From NCBI GenBank assembly GCA_002404055.1, contig DHIZ01000305.1, positions 1 to 15,754 on the forward strand: 15,754 bases of DNA. Reading direction: 5' to 3'. Made by a program: the position numbers and the translations under genes. Below the pieces are notes generated by a model, which worked only from the letters and a program-made list of their open reading frames with translations, was not told where the DNA came from and did not search any database. Below are positions 5,564-11,879 of this stretch, one piece after another. Numbering within the stretch: the first letter of the stretch is position 1; each line of letters begins with the position of its first letter. This DNA is from Chloroflexi bacterium UBA4733 (GTDB taxonomy: Bacteria > Chloroflexota > UBA4733).

Positions 5564-5890
5564 CTACCCAACCTCGACCGCGAACCAGCCTGTGTGCGAA
5601 TAGCAATCCTCGCTGGTCGGCCAGAATACGTCGATGTGTTGCGGTCCTCGGTCGTGGCATGTAGCGGCAACGTCACCGTCTGGGAAGTGGATGAGCACTG
5701 GAGTTCCGAATGCCTCCCACGAAGGGCAAGAAGCCACGCCGGGTCCAGCTGGCGTACCATCAGCGGTGCTCCCGCAGTAGGGCGGACACGTATATCCTGT
5801 AACGAAGGTTAAGTCGCCAGCGGCGCTTGCCGGCACGCTCCCCAAACAGAGTAGGCCGACGCAGCACGCCAACCTGAGTAGCCATCGCAA
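5564..5890 (-). CDS. Secreted barrel-like protein (3D/RlpA-type fold suspected)
   Basis: A 108-residue protein with a classical signal peptide: MRWLLR, then a hydrophobic core with ACCVGLLCLG, then VPASA-A with cleavage near residue 23. The mature part has YTCPPYC, ASCPSWEAFGTPVLIHFPDG, and C-H-D80-R81-G82-P-Q-H85-I86-D87-V-F. The order 'G-T-x-V ... D-x-G ... H-I-D-V' resembles the double-psi barrel of 3D-domain and RlpA-like cell-wall proteins. Five mature cysteines suggest disulfides in the periplasm. The start is TTG at 5890 with GGAGA five bases upstream. A role at the host envelope (lysis, peptidoglycan, superinfection) is inference. Confidence 0.6.
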   Translation of the reverse strand: MRWLLRLACCVGLLCLGSVPASAAGDLTFVTGYTCPPYCGSTADGTPAGPGVASCPSWEAFGTPVLIHFPDGDVAATCHDRGPQHIDVFWPTSEDCYSHTGWFAVEVG

Positions 5891-5902
5891 ATCGTTCTCC
5901 TT

Positions 5903-6067
5903 TCATTTGCGCCGTCCCTTTTCGGGGAAGGCCGTGCTGCTGGGTGCGTAATTGCCGGCCCCATAGCGTTTTTGCATGCAGGTCGAGCACTCCCAGCGGC
6001 CACCCAGCAAGCGGCAGTAGCGAGGCTCTCTCATGCATATGTCACAGCGCGTCATGCATGGGCTCAC
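5903..6067 (-). CDS. 54-residue zinc-ribbon protein
   Basis: A short protein with C8-x2-C11 ... C27-x2-C30, plus C4 and C18, around CDIC and WECSTC, then a basic tail ending EKGRRK. A GTG start at 6067 gives a GTGA overlap with the preceding gene and has GGAGG five bases upstream. The internal ATG at 6055 lacks a properly spaced site, so GTG is preferred. This is probably a single zinc-ribbon, perhaps nucleic-acid binding. Function unknown. Confidence 0.62.
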   Translation of the reverse strand: MSPCMTRCDICMREPRYCRLLGGRWECSTCMQKRYGAGNYAPSSTAFPEKGRRK

Positions 6068-6423
6068 GGCATCCTCCAGGCGAGGCGCTTGATGTACGCC
6101 AACCCGAAAGCCGACCAGCGGGCCAGAATAGCAGCATTGAGTGCTGGCGCTTCCTTCATCGCGAGCCCGATCGAGTAACCAGATACCGATTCGCCTTTCA
6201 TGGGCCGAACCAGATCGGCGTAGACTCGCGCCATTTCCAGCCGGTTCCGGACGCGACACACGGCTTCGACAAAGGGAACCGGCTCCGCTGGGTCGTACTC
6301 GGCGCAACCACAGCCATGCCCACTTGCCATCAGCGCGTACTCACAAACACCCTGCTCACCATTCCATGATTGCTGGTGAGCAGTGAATGTATGAGAGCAT
6401 TCACACAGAGCTTTCGGTTTCAA
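6064..6423 (-). CDS. Zinc-knuckle phage protein (CxCxH type)
   Basis: A 119-residue protein. The N terminus has C7-x-C9-S-H11 ... H16 ... C27 ... GHGC38-G-C40-A-E-Y, the same layout as the small zinc proteins at 3964-4146 and 4578-4841. The C-terminal 70 residues are helical and basic (RVRNRLEMARVYADLVRPMK). The start is TTG at 6423, supported by GAGGAG five bases upstream, one base after the stop of the 25-residue peptide gene. The family pattern is recurrent in phages but has no assigned role. Confidence 0.62.
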   Translation of the reverse strand: MKPKALCECSHTFTAHQQSWNGEQGVCEYALMASGHGCGCAEYDPAEPVPFVEAVCRVRNRLEMARVYADLVRPMKGESVSGYSIGLAMKEAPALNAAILARWSAFGLAYIKRLAWRMP

Positions 6424-6424
6424 G

Positions 6425-6502
6425 TCATCTCCTCAACAGCGCGACCGCCAGCAAGGCCGTGGCCAGAACGCCAGCGGTCCAGGCGGCCAGGGCGAGGGTC
6501 AT
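6425..6502 (-). CDS. 25-residue single-pass membrane peptide
   Basis: The sequence is a single hydrophobic helix (ALAAWTAGVLATALLAVALL) ending in RR, so the positive end should stay in the cytoplasm. It has AAGGGACGG upstream of ATG 6502, an ATGA overlap with the preceding (frameshifted) gene, and one base to the next start. The packing supports a real micro-gene, perhaps a lysis-related or membrane-signalling peptide. No family is recognised. Confidence 0.55.
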   Translation of the reverse strand: MTLALAAWTAGVLATALLAVALLRR

Positions 6503-6746
6503 CCGTCCCTTCCCGAAGCCAGGTCCACGATGGCCCCCAGCGTCATGCCGGCGGCGGCCTTGGGTACCACGCCATGCACCCGACCCATTTCCTTCTGGAA
6601 GGCGCTGTAGGCCGCGAAGTTCGCCACCTGCTGGCGGTCGGCGTAGATCGCGCAGCGCCAGCCCACTGCTGGCCCAACCTCGTCACCAGATCCGTCACCA
6701 TGTCGGACTGGATGAGGCCGGCCACGACCCTGCCGCGGCCGCCCAT
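6499..6746 (-). pseudogene. Frame-disrupted small gene
   Basis: From ATG 6746 one frame reads MGGRGRVVAGLIQSDMVTDL then VTRLGQQWA with almost every third base G or C. Near 6655-6665 that character moves to the next frame, which continues RCAIYADRQQVANFAAYSAF and ends LASGRDG at 6499. Restoring one base would give an 82-residue protein reading LGQQWAWRCAIYADR across the joint. The downstream end makes an ATGA overlap with the membrane-peptide gene, so the terminal frame is genuine. A sequencing deletion, a real mutation and -1 frameshifting are all possible; no classic slippery heptamer is visible. No family recognised. Confidence 0.55.
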
Positions 6747-6860
6747 CTGAGCGTGAATGTGGGCCGGCGGCTCTGGTCAGTTCCGAGCCTACCGGAGCTC
6801 GGGAGTTTATCTCTCGATAAGGACGAGTGAGCCGATAACGGTCAAGTAGCATGCTCATAT
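6747..6860. other. Gap after integrase; possible attachment-site region
   Basis: A 114-bp stretch with no convincing gene. It holds a small hairpin TTATC-TCTC-GATAA (6807-6820), a 6-bp inverted pair CCGAGC/GCTCGG near 6784-6803, and TTGACC on the minus strand as a possible -35. Phage attachment sites are usually next to the integrase gene, which ends at 6861, so this gap is the best place for attP. No core repeat can be identified from one copy. Confidence 0.3.
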
Positions 6861-8030
6861 TCACTCTACCAATGCTTTCTCGTCACCAGATATGTCACCA
6901 TCCGACCTTTCGTAGTGTTTTTCCAGGCTCGCGACGGCGGCCATCAGGGCCACATCGCCGATGTGCACGTAGGTTGCGTCCATGGCGGACGACAGGTGGC
7001 CGATGATCGCCCGCCGAACGGCGTCCGGCACGCCGGCCTCGACCAGCCGGGTGTCTGCCATGTGGCGGGTCAGGTGAAACTTCATCGCGGGCAGGCCGGT
7101 TGCGGAGAGGACCTGCTTCCACGCCAGCCGGATGCTCGAGGCCGGCTGTGGCGTGCCGAACTTGGTCGGGAACAGCAGTTCGGGATGCGGCCAGTCAACC
7201 TGCATGTGCAGCCGCGTCGCGCGGTTCTCGGCGGCTTGGTCCTTGATGCTGACCACGTCATCAGCGGACAGCGGGATGCGGCGCCAGTGGGCATTTTTGG
7301 TGTCCTTGACCACGAGCCGCCCGGGCTGGCCCTTCTCGGGCTCCGCGCGGTAGTACGAGCGCCGCACCGTCAGGAAGCTGCCCTCGAGGTCCGTCTCCCA
7401 CAGCGCGGCCAACTCCATCTCGCGCAAGCCCCAGCGCACGGCCAGCCGAATCAACCGGCCCAGCCAGGCGCCTTCGCACGCCGGCAGGAGTTTGCTTCGA
7501 ATGTCGGCCAGGGAAGGCACGTACACCTCGGCGTGCCGAATGGTGAGCCGGCTCACGACGTCGGCGCTGGCCACGTTGACACGCACGATCCGGCCCGGCT
7601 GTCGCATCCGCCAGGCGATGGCGAACGACAGCAACTCAAGACACAGGTTGACGGACCGCGGCGCCAGGCCCTGGGCCAGGGTGTCGCGCAGGCCCACCAC
7701 ATCGTCGACCGTCAACGACTGCAAGCCCACCTGGCCGATCTCGCGGCCCACGCGCTCGATGCCCCAGCGGTAGGTGTGCGGCGTCTGGCCCGTGAGGCCC
7801 GGCTTCACGGCCGCCAGCCAGCGCTGCAGGCAGGACTCCACCGTTAGTCGCGAGTGGTCGACCTGCTCGCCGCGCTCCTGGTCCACGATGTAGCGTTGGA
7901 GCGCCCGCCGGGCCTCGCCCTTGTTCCTGGGCTTCGAGCCATCGTCATTCAGGAGCGTCAGCTGCTTCTGCCGACGGTTGACACGCAGACGGCCCTTCCA
8001 TGAGCCGTCCTTCCAGATGACGCTAGCCAC
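6861..8030 (-). CDS. int: Tyrosine-recombinase integrase
   Basis: A 389-residue phage integrase that recombines attP with attB. The N terminus (WKDGSWKGRLRVNRRQKQL) resembles an arm-binding domain; a core-binding SAM-like domain spans about 60-160. The catalytic set is complete: R203 (GLREMEL), K245 (DTKNAHWRR), H319 and R322 (HLTRH), H345 (IIGHLS) and nucleophile Y354 (ATYVHIG). The start is GTG at 8030 with GGAGG seven bases upstream, overlapping the excisionase-like gene by 8 bp; a longer reading upstream would run across that gene. Co-transcription with the excisionase-like gene suggests control of integration and excision together. Family assignment is secure. Confidence 0.93.
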   Translation of the reverse strand: MASVIWKDGSWKGRLRVNRRQKQLTLLNDDGSKPRNKGEARRALQRYIVDQERGEQVDHSRLTVESCLQRWLAAVKPGLTGQTPHTYRWGIERVGREIGQVGLQSLTVDDVVGLRDTLAQGLAPRSVNLCLELLSFAIAWRMRQPGRIVRVNVASADVVSRLTIRHAEVYVPSLADIRSKLLPACEGAWLGRLIRLAVRWGLREMELAALWETDLEGSFLTVRRSYYRAEPEKGQPGRLVVKDTKNAHWRRIPLSADDVVSIKDQAAENRATRLHMQVDWPHPELLFPTKFGTPQPASSIRLAWKQVLSATGLPAMKFHLTRHMADTRLVEAGVPDAVRRAIIGHLSSAMDATYVHIGDVALMAAVASLEKHYERSDGDISGDEKALVE

Positions 8031-8271
8031 TCGCCGACCTCCGCAGCGGGATGGGCCGCTCGCCCTCGGCCTGAGGATAAGCCATGCGCTTGAGGTAAGC
8101 ATCGATCTCGCTGCGCTTGATGAGCCACTGGGCGCCAATCTTGCCGGCCGGCAGGCGACCCGTAGCGCAGGCGTCATACACCACGTCCGGCGAGCAGCGC
8201 AGCAGCTCGGAGGCTTCGGCTACGGTCAAATAAGTGACCGTATCGAAGTACAGCGCGGGGCCGCGTCTCAC
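8023..8271 (-). CDS. Excisionase-like helix-turn-helix protein
   Basis: An 82-residue protein of the HTH_17 / excisionase-family type: TYLTVAEASELLRCSPDVVY (about 13-32), then ATGRLPAGKIGAQWLIKRSE and IDAYLKR, the usual wing and last helix. Such proteins bend attP DNA and steer integrase toward excision, or act as small repressors. The GTG start at 8271 makes a GTGA overlap with the stop of the WPTP-motif frame, and GAGG lies eight bases upstream. It lies immediately before the integrase. Role inferred from fold and position. Confidence 0.8.
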   Translation of the reverse strand: MRRGPALYFDTVTYLTVAEASELLRCSPDVVYDACATGRLPAGKIGAQWLIKRSEIDAYLKRMAYPQAEGERPIPLRRSASG

Positions 8272-9467
8272 GCCACCACCTCAGCCAATGCCAAGCTCGC
8301 GGGCGAGGGTTCGGAAAGCGTGAGCCGCGCAGGCGGGTACAACGCTGTTGCCCAGCAATGCAAGCTGGATGGAGCGAGGGAATCGGGCAAGACCCATGAT
8401 TCCGGAAGGCCGAGCAACCACTCCACGAAGCGCGGGTTCAACCGCGGGAGCGAGGTCCGGGCGCTCGGCGAGGATGGCGGCCCAGGCGTCGCGGTCTTCT
8501 GGACCTGGAGGGAAAGGGAGTCCGCGCCCGTCCGGCCCGGCAAGTCCGCGCCCGTCCGATGGTCCCGGCTCGTCGGCGTAGTCCACATCGCCGCCTGGTC
8601 CTCTAGTCGGGCTCTGGCATCGTCCCGCTGGCCACCGGTACCATTGTTGGTCGTCACTCGCGGCGTGCCCCACATTCGCGTAACTCCCGTCAAGCGACTC
8701 GTCGCCTCGGGATGGTTCCCCGCGCTCTCGCCGTCCTCGGCTCGCGGTGTCGGCCAGAGTCGGATCGCATCCGTCAGGGTTTCGCCCGCATGAATCCCCG
8801 TCGGCGGGATTATGTGCCGCGTCGCCGACGCGTTGCAGGTCGAGGCTTGGTCCGATGCCACCGGCGTGGGCCACATGCTCGCGGCATTCTCCAGCCCGAT
8901 CTGGACCTTGCCAACATGGTCCGCTCTCGGCTTCCTGCCGCCCAATGCGCTGTCTGGCGTAGGCCAAGCAGAAGAATCGCTCTCGGAGGTGGCTTGCGCC
9001 AACTTCCGCCGCGCTGAATATGCCTGCCTGATAGCGATAGCCCAACTCCGATAGCCGCTCTCCAACGGGCTGAAAGAATCGGAGAAAAGCGGGGACATTC
9101 TCCAGGAAGACCAGGGCGGATCGCACCTCTCCGACAACGCGCATGAACTCGGGCCAGATGGCTCGCTCGTCGCCGTGTCCTCGCTGCTTGCCGGCAGTCG
9201 AGTACGGCTGGCAGGGTAGTCCCGCAATGAGGCAATCCACGACTCCACGCCACGGTCGGCCGTCGAAGGTTCGCAAGTCATCCCAGATAGGCGCTGGAGC
9301 CAGGGAGCCGTCCGCCATACGCGCTGCCAGAATCGCGGCTGCCGAGATTTCTGATTCCACAAACACGACCGTGCGACTACATGGGACTGCGAGTCTGATA
9401 GCGAGATCGAGTCCTCCGACGCCTGCGCAGATTGAGGCAACACGGAGACCGGAATGTAGAGCCACAT
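8268..9467 (-). CDS. Overlapping same-strand ORF with five WPTP-type motifs
   Basis: A 399-codon frame lying wholly over the methyltransferase gene, one base out of phase. It has five motifs: WPTP at residues 168, 199 and 238, WGTP at 266, WTTP at 295, each followed by a small/charged pair. It ends with LNPRFVEWLLGLPESW (343-358). I recall phage proteins with this layout (WPTPxAxD repeats, LNPxxVEWLMGxP end), usually hypothetical or loosely called methyltransferases. Operon fit is good: its ATG directly follows the TGA of the HNH gene, and its stop makes a GTGA overlap with the excisionase-like start. Hand counts give higher third-position GC here than in the methyltransferase frame (about 67% against 52% near the N terminus, 80% against 62% in the middle). 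It could still be a conserved shadow of the methyltransferase. Function unknown. Confidence 0.5.
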   Translation of the reverse strand: MWLYIPVSVLPQSAQASEDSISLSDSQSHVVARSCLWNQKSRQPRFWQRVWRTAPWLQRLSGMTCEPSTADRGVESWIASLRDYPASRTRLPASSEDTATSEPSGPSSCALSERCDPPWSSWRMSPLFSDSFSPLESGYRSWAIAIRQAYSARRKLAQATSESDSSAWPTPDSALGGRKPRADHVGKVQIGLENAASMWPTPVASDQASTCNASATRHIIPPTGIHAGETLTDAIRLWPTPRAEDGESAGNHPEATSRLTGVTRMWGTPRVTTNNGTGGQRDDARARLEDQAAMWTTPTSRDHRTGADLPGRTGADSLSLQVQKTATPGPPSSPSARTSLPRLNPRFVEWLLGLPESWVLPDSLAPSSLHCWATALYPPARLTLSEPSPASLALAEVVA

Positions 9468-9474
9468 TCAGCAC
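8281..9474 (-). CDS. C5-cytosine DNA methyltransferase
   Basis: A 397-residue enzyme that transfers methyl from S-adenosylmethionine to C5 of cytosine in DNA, probably shielding phage DNA from host restriction. Motifs in order: I VASICAGVGGLDL (12-24), II E40, IV GLPCQPYSTAG (85-95, catalytic C88), VI ENV (125-127), VIII HLRERFF (R164, R166), and X LLGNSVVP near the end. The target-recognition region (170-330) carries repeats such as VAHAGG, LADTAS and VDYADE, typical of some phage enzymes. The start is GTG 9474, with GAGG five bases upstream; GTG 9465 and 9480 are alternatives. No cognate restriction enzyme is seen. Third-base GC is low for this window, fitting recent transfer or the constraint of the overlapping ORF. 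Confidence 0.92.
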   Translation of the reverse strand: MLNVALHSGLRVASICAGVGGLDLAIRLAVPCSRTVVFVESEISAAAILAARMADGSLAPAPIWDDLRTFDGRPWRGVVDCLIAGLPCQPYSTAGKQRGHGDERAIWPEFMRVVGEVRSALVFLENVPAFLRFFQPVGERLSELGYRYQAGIFSAAEVGASHLRERFFCLAYARQRIGRQEAESGPCWQGPDRAGECREHVAHAGGIGPSLDLQRVGDAAHNPADGDSCGRNPDGCDPTLADTASRGRRERGEPSRGDESLDGSYANVGHAASDDQQWYRWPAGRCQSPTRGPGGDVDYADEPGPSDGRGLAGPDGRGLPFPPGPEDRDAWAAILAERPDLAPAVEPALRGVVARPSGIMGLARFPRSIQLALLGNSVVPACAAHAFRTLARELGIG

Positions 9475-9797
9475 CCACACCTCGCGTTGTCGTAGCGGCG
9501 GTGACAAGCGCGGCACATCCGCTCGTAATCCCAGGGATCGTCGTAGTGTCCAGTTAGGTTTGCCCAATCGTAAGTGCGCCGTGGCGAGGTGGTGCCACAT
9601 CGCACGCAACGGCCGGGTCGACCGCGCAGAGTGCTGACTCTAAGATGGAATGCTTGATAGCTGGCCTCTGCGCCCTTCCAACTTGCATTGTTCGCTCCCG
9701 ACTTAGCACACGACTTGGAACAAAACCGGGCATGACGGTTTGCTTTCGGTGATAATGGCCAGTTGCAAAATAGACACGTTGTCATGGGGGTGGACAT
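9468..9797 (-). CDS. HNH-like zinc-finger endonuclease or DNA-binding protein
   Basis: A 109-residue protein. N-terminal knuckle CLFCNWPLSPKANRHARFCS KSC resembles a treble-clef finger. The C-terminal half has CVRCGTTSPRRTYDWANLTG, then YERMCRACHRRYD, the layout of small phage HNH-type proteins (C-x2-C ... DWA ... C-x2-CHRRYD). The canonical HNH histidine pair is not obvious, so catalysis is uncertain. The start is set at ATG 9797; GTG 9818 is possible but has no better ribosome-binding site. Its TGA is followed at once by the ATG of the WPTP frame and lies within the first codons of the methyltransferase. Confidence 0.65.
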   Translation of the reverse strand: MSTPMTTCLFCNWPLSPKANRHARFCSKSCAKSGANNASWKGAEASYQAFHLRVSTLRGRPGRCVRCGTTSPRRTYDWANLTGHYDDPWDYERMCRACHRRYDNARCGC

Positions 9798-9821
9798 GTT
9801 CTCTACTTGCACAGCCACACG

Positions 9822-10019
9822 CTACGCCACTGCCTTCTGCGACTCGTCGATCGCGGCCAGTTCGACGAAGCCATAGCCGCCGCCAACCATGCCTGGCCGG
9901 TTCAGCCGGCGGGCCTGGTGCCGTTCATCCTGGTCAAGGGCGCGCTGGGCGCCCATCTCGGTTTTGTGCCGGCTCCGGACGCGGCCCGTCCGGACTTCGA
10001 GGACTGCCCAGCGATTCAA
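9822..10019 (-). CDS. Small hypothetical protein, TTG start
   Basis: A 65-residue protein with no recognised family. A TTG start at 10019 gives a TTGA overlap with the DUF5131 stop and has GGAGG seven to eight bases upstream. The N-terminal two thirds is basic (RTGRVRSRHKTEMGAQRALD). The C terminus GGGYGFVELAAIDESQKAVA looks folded. The ribosome-binding site and overlap are the main evidence, since another frame is open on the opposite strand. Confidence 0.52.
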   Translation of the reverse strand: MNRWAVLEVRTGRVRSRHKTEMGAQRALDQDERHQARRLNRPGMVGGGYGFVELAAIDESQKAVA

Positions 10020-10903
10020 GCAGCAACCTCCGGGAAGGCGTGGTGCTCGACGCCATCCAGCAACGTGCCTTTGCCGGGGCGCAGACCGCTGCCCTGCTTG
10101 TGGAAGTAGGGCAGCCCGGCTGCGGCGCACTGGTCACGCAGCGAGCGAAACCAGTCCAGATGAGCCGACCGGAAGCCTGGCCCGGACTCGCCGCCGTCGA
10201 TTACCCACTGCAATTCGGAGGGCCGACCGCAACCTTTGGCCCCGTAGCCGGTCCACTCGGCCAGATTGAGCGGCCCGAGCAGCGGCTCGCACGACAGGAA
10301 GCGCACCGGCCAGGGAATCGCTACCAGGTCGGGGATGCGCTCGTCGGCGCGGCGCTGGTCCTCAACGGAGGTGCCCAGCCAGACGTTCGGGGCTGGCCAC
10401 TCAATGCCGTCCATTGCGCAGTCTTCGGTGCACTTGTAAAGGGGGCACCCAACGGGCATCTGAGATGCACACACCTGCTCGCTGACATCTCGCTCACGGT
10501 TCGGCGCCGTCAGGTAATCTCGCATCCGCTGCGGGCGCTTTGTCAAAACCTGGAATGTGTGTTGTGGCGCACTGACCATGACCGCGAACACTTGGTCGAT
10601 AAACTCGTCCGGCACCTGCTCATGGAATAGGTCGCTCATGCTGTTCACGAAGATGCGCGTCGGTTTCCGCCAGCGCAGCGGCAGGTCGATCCGGTCGGGG
10701 TGCAAGACCACGTTCTCGGCCGCGTTGATGGCCGTCCACGGCTTCTTGCTCCAGCCGTGGCGCAGGCTCAACGCTTCCGCGTAGCAGTGCTCACAGCCCG
10801 GGCTGACCACGCTGCAGCCGGTCGTCGGGTTCCACGTGTAGCCAGGCGTTACCGTCCCATCCGCGTTAACCGTCGTCGTCCAAGAGATGGCCGTCTTGCC
10901 CAT
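10016..10903 (-). CDS. Phage Gp37/Gp68 family protein (DUF5131, three-cysteine)
   Basis: A 295-residue member of the phage Gp37/Gp68 family, COG4422/DUF5131 as I recall it. Diagnostic stretches: KTAISWTTTVN, YTWNPTTGC30-x6-C37-x2-C40-YAE, IFVNSMSDLFHE, FQVLTKRPQRM, NVWLGTSVEDQ, RFLSCEPLLGP, WVIDGGESGP and PYFHKQ. The cysteine motif resembles a metal or iron-sulfur cluster site, and radical-SAM-like chemistry has been suspected, but the reaction is not established. An insertion with CPLYKCTEDC (about 153-162) adds cysteines. The start ATG 10903 shares a base with the preceding TAA and has AGGAGGG upstream. It lies in the same operon as the DNA-modification genes, a hint that it acts on nucleic acid (inference). 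Confidence 0.9.
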   Translation of the reverse strand: MGKTAISWTTTVNADGTVTPGYTWNPTTGCSVVSPGCEHCYAEALSLRHGWSKKPWTAINAAENVVLHPDRIDLPLRWRKPTRIFVNSMSDLFHEQVPDEFIDQVFAVMVSAPQHTFQVLTKRPQRMRDYLTAPNRERDVSEQVCASQMPVGCPLYKCTEDCAMDGIEWPAPNVWLGTSVEDQRRADERIPDLVAIPWPVRFLSCEPLLGPLNLAEWTGYGAKGCGRPSELQWVIDGGESGPGFRSAHLDWFRSLRDQCAAAGLPYFHKQGSGLRPGKGTLLDGVEHHAFPEVAA

Positions 10904-11424
10904 TAGGCTGCCCTCCTACTTCCCTTCAATTCGCCGCGTTCGGCAGCCCGACGGTGATGACAGGTCGAACACACGGCCTGCACGGCTAGATGATGCTGCG
11001 CGTCATAGCCGAGATAGTGGTCGTACTCATGTCTTTTGTCGCCGGAACCCTGATATTGATGCCGGCAATCAAAGCAGGGCATATCGTTCGGGCGAGGTAA
11101 TCGCCCGCATATCACCATCTGATTGACGCGCTTACGAGCTTGTCGTTTATCGCCATCCCTGGGCACATCCGGCTTGTTGCCATTCCATAGGGGCTTCCCC
11201 TTTGGTTTGTAATACGATCTGCTTGACGTGTTGCGACAATCCGCACACAGCACCACCAGTCCATCCCAGCGCGATCGGTCAATGCGGAACTCGGTGCGAG
11301 CCTTCCATGCGTCGCAGGCGTAGCACCATTTCTCGTCCGCAGCATGGTGACCATGAAGCTCGCCCAGCGACACGCCAGCCTTAGCCGCCAATGCCTTCAT
11401 GGCCACTTCGTGCGTCTGCGCCAT
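10903..11424 (-). CDS. HNH endonuclease-like zinc protein
   Basis: A 173-residue protein. The first module is C34-x2-C37 ... C60-x2-C63 (CYACDAWKARTEF ... LCADC), a four-Cys finger common at the N terminus of phage HNH proteins. The second module is MPC117-x2-C120, then H132-E-Y-D135-H136, H144-H145 and C152-x2-C155-H156-H157. The sequence KRHEYDHYLGYD followed by CSTCHHRR fits an HNH/treble-clef nuclease site with zinc. The ATG at 11424 follows the upstream TAA directly (TAAATG), with GGAGGTG upstream. Phage HNH proteins act as homing or packaging-associated nucleases; which applies here cannot be told. Confidence 0.78.
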   Translation of the reverse strand: MAQTHEVAMKALAAKAGVSLGELHGHHAADEKWCYACDAWKARTEFRIDRSRWDGLVVLCADCRNTSSRSYYKPKGKPLWNGNKPDVPRDGDKRQARKRVNQMVICGRLPRPNDMPCFDCRHQYQGSGDKRHEYDHYLGYDAQHHLAVQAVCSTCHHRRAAERGELKGSRRAA

Positions 11425-11793
11425 TTACATCACCTCCGCTTGCAGCATTCCAGGCCGGCTCGCCAGCCGCTGGATGCAGGCCGGTATATCCGCCGGCCGA
11501 ATCACGCGGGCCTCCAGCCACTCATGGCCAAGGCCGTGGGCGTCCGCGAACACCCGGAACGCCTCCAGCCAATCGACCTGCGCGGCCCGAACCTTGCCCG
11601 TCCTCGTCTTGCACTCAAATACCAGCAACTCGCCACCCCGAATAGCGAGGATGTCTGGAAATCCGGCCTCGCTGTGGTCGCTGCGCCAGGTGTGGTACAG
11701 AGCCCAACCGCCAATCCGTGCCGCGCTGCGCAGCGCGGCGTACATGTGTGCTTCGGTCGTGTTGTCCTCCAGGACGGCACGCAGCGGGGTCAC
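11425..11793 (-). CDS. VRR-NUC domain nuclease
   Basis: A 122-residue protein of the VRR-NUC (PD-(D/E)xK) class, related to phage resolvase-like nucleases and to the nuclease of FAN1. The motif is complete: E14 in the first helix, G44-F-P-D47-I-L, then LLVFE60-C-K62-TRTGKVRAAQ72VDWLE. The GTG at 11793 makes a GTGA overlap with the 29-residue gene upstream; a longer reading would cross two coupled genes and is rejected. Stand-alone VRR-NUC proteins can cleave branched DNA. A replication or recombination role in this operon is likely. Confidence 0.87.
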   Translation of the reverse strand: MTPLRAVLEDNTTEAHMYAALRSAARIGGWALYHTWRSDHSEAGFPDILAIRGGELLVFECKTRTGKVRAAQVDWLEAFRVFADAHGLGHEWLEARVIRPADIPACIQRLASRPGMLQAEVM

Positions 11794-11879
11794 TGGCCCG
11801 CCCTGACCACATACTTGATGCCGATCGCGATGTAGGCGCAGTGCTGCCGGCCTGCCAGCCGGTATCGCCAGCGGCTCAT
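11790..11879 (-). CDS. 29-residue coupled micro-gene
   Basis: A basic/aromatic peptide, SRWRYRLAGRQHCAYIAIGI followed by KYVVRAGQ. Its ATG at 11879 overlaps the previous stop as ATGA, and its stop overlaps the VRR-NUC start as GTGA, so it bridges two genes exactly. The pattern R-Y-R-L-x-G ... C-A-Y-I-A-I-G looks like a small beta fold rather than random sequence. Family unknown. Confidence 0.55.
   Translation of the reverse strand: MSRWRYRLAGRQHCAYIAIGIKYVVRAGQ

Noticed and set aside
6915..7847. Long plus-strand open frame (310 codons) opposite the integrase
   Set aside because: It is the antisense of a complete integrase, is rich in His/Arg/Gly/Gln, has no ribosome-binding site, and typifies GC-rich antisense frames.
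8519..8558. Two copies of AGTCCGCGCCCGTCCG 24 bp apart
   Set aside because: The spacing is a multiple of three and codes a repeated DGRGL in the methyltransferase frame, so it needs no separate explanation.
9822..10130. Longer version of the 65-residue gene starting at 10130
   Set aside because: The extra N terminus overlaps DUF5131 by over 100 bp and has no ribosome-binding site, whereas TTG 10019 has both GGAGG and a 4-bp overlap.
9740..10630. Plus-strand open frame of 296 codons opposite DUF5131
   Set aside because: The opposite strand encodes a recognisable full-length protein with correct ribosome-binding site and overlaps; this frame has no motif.
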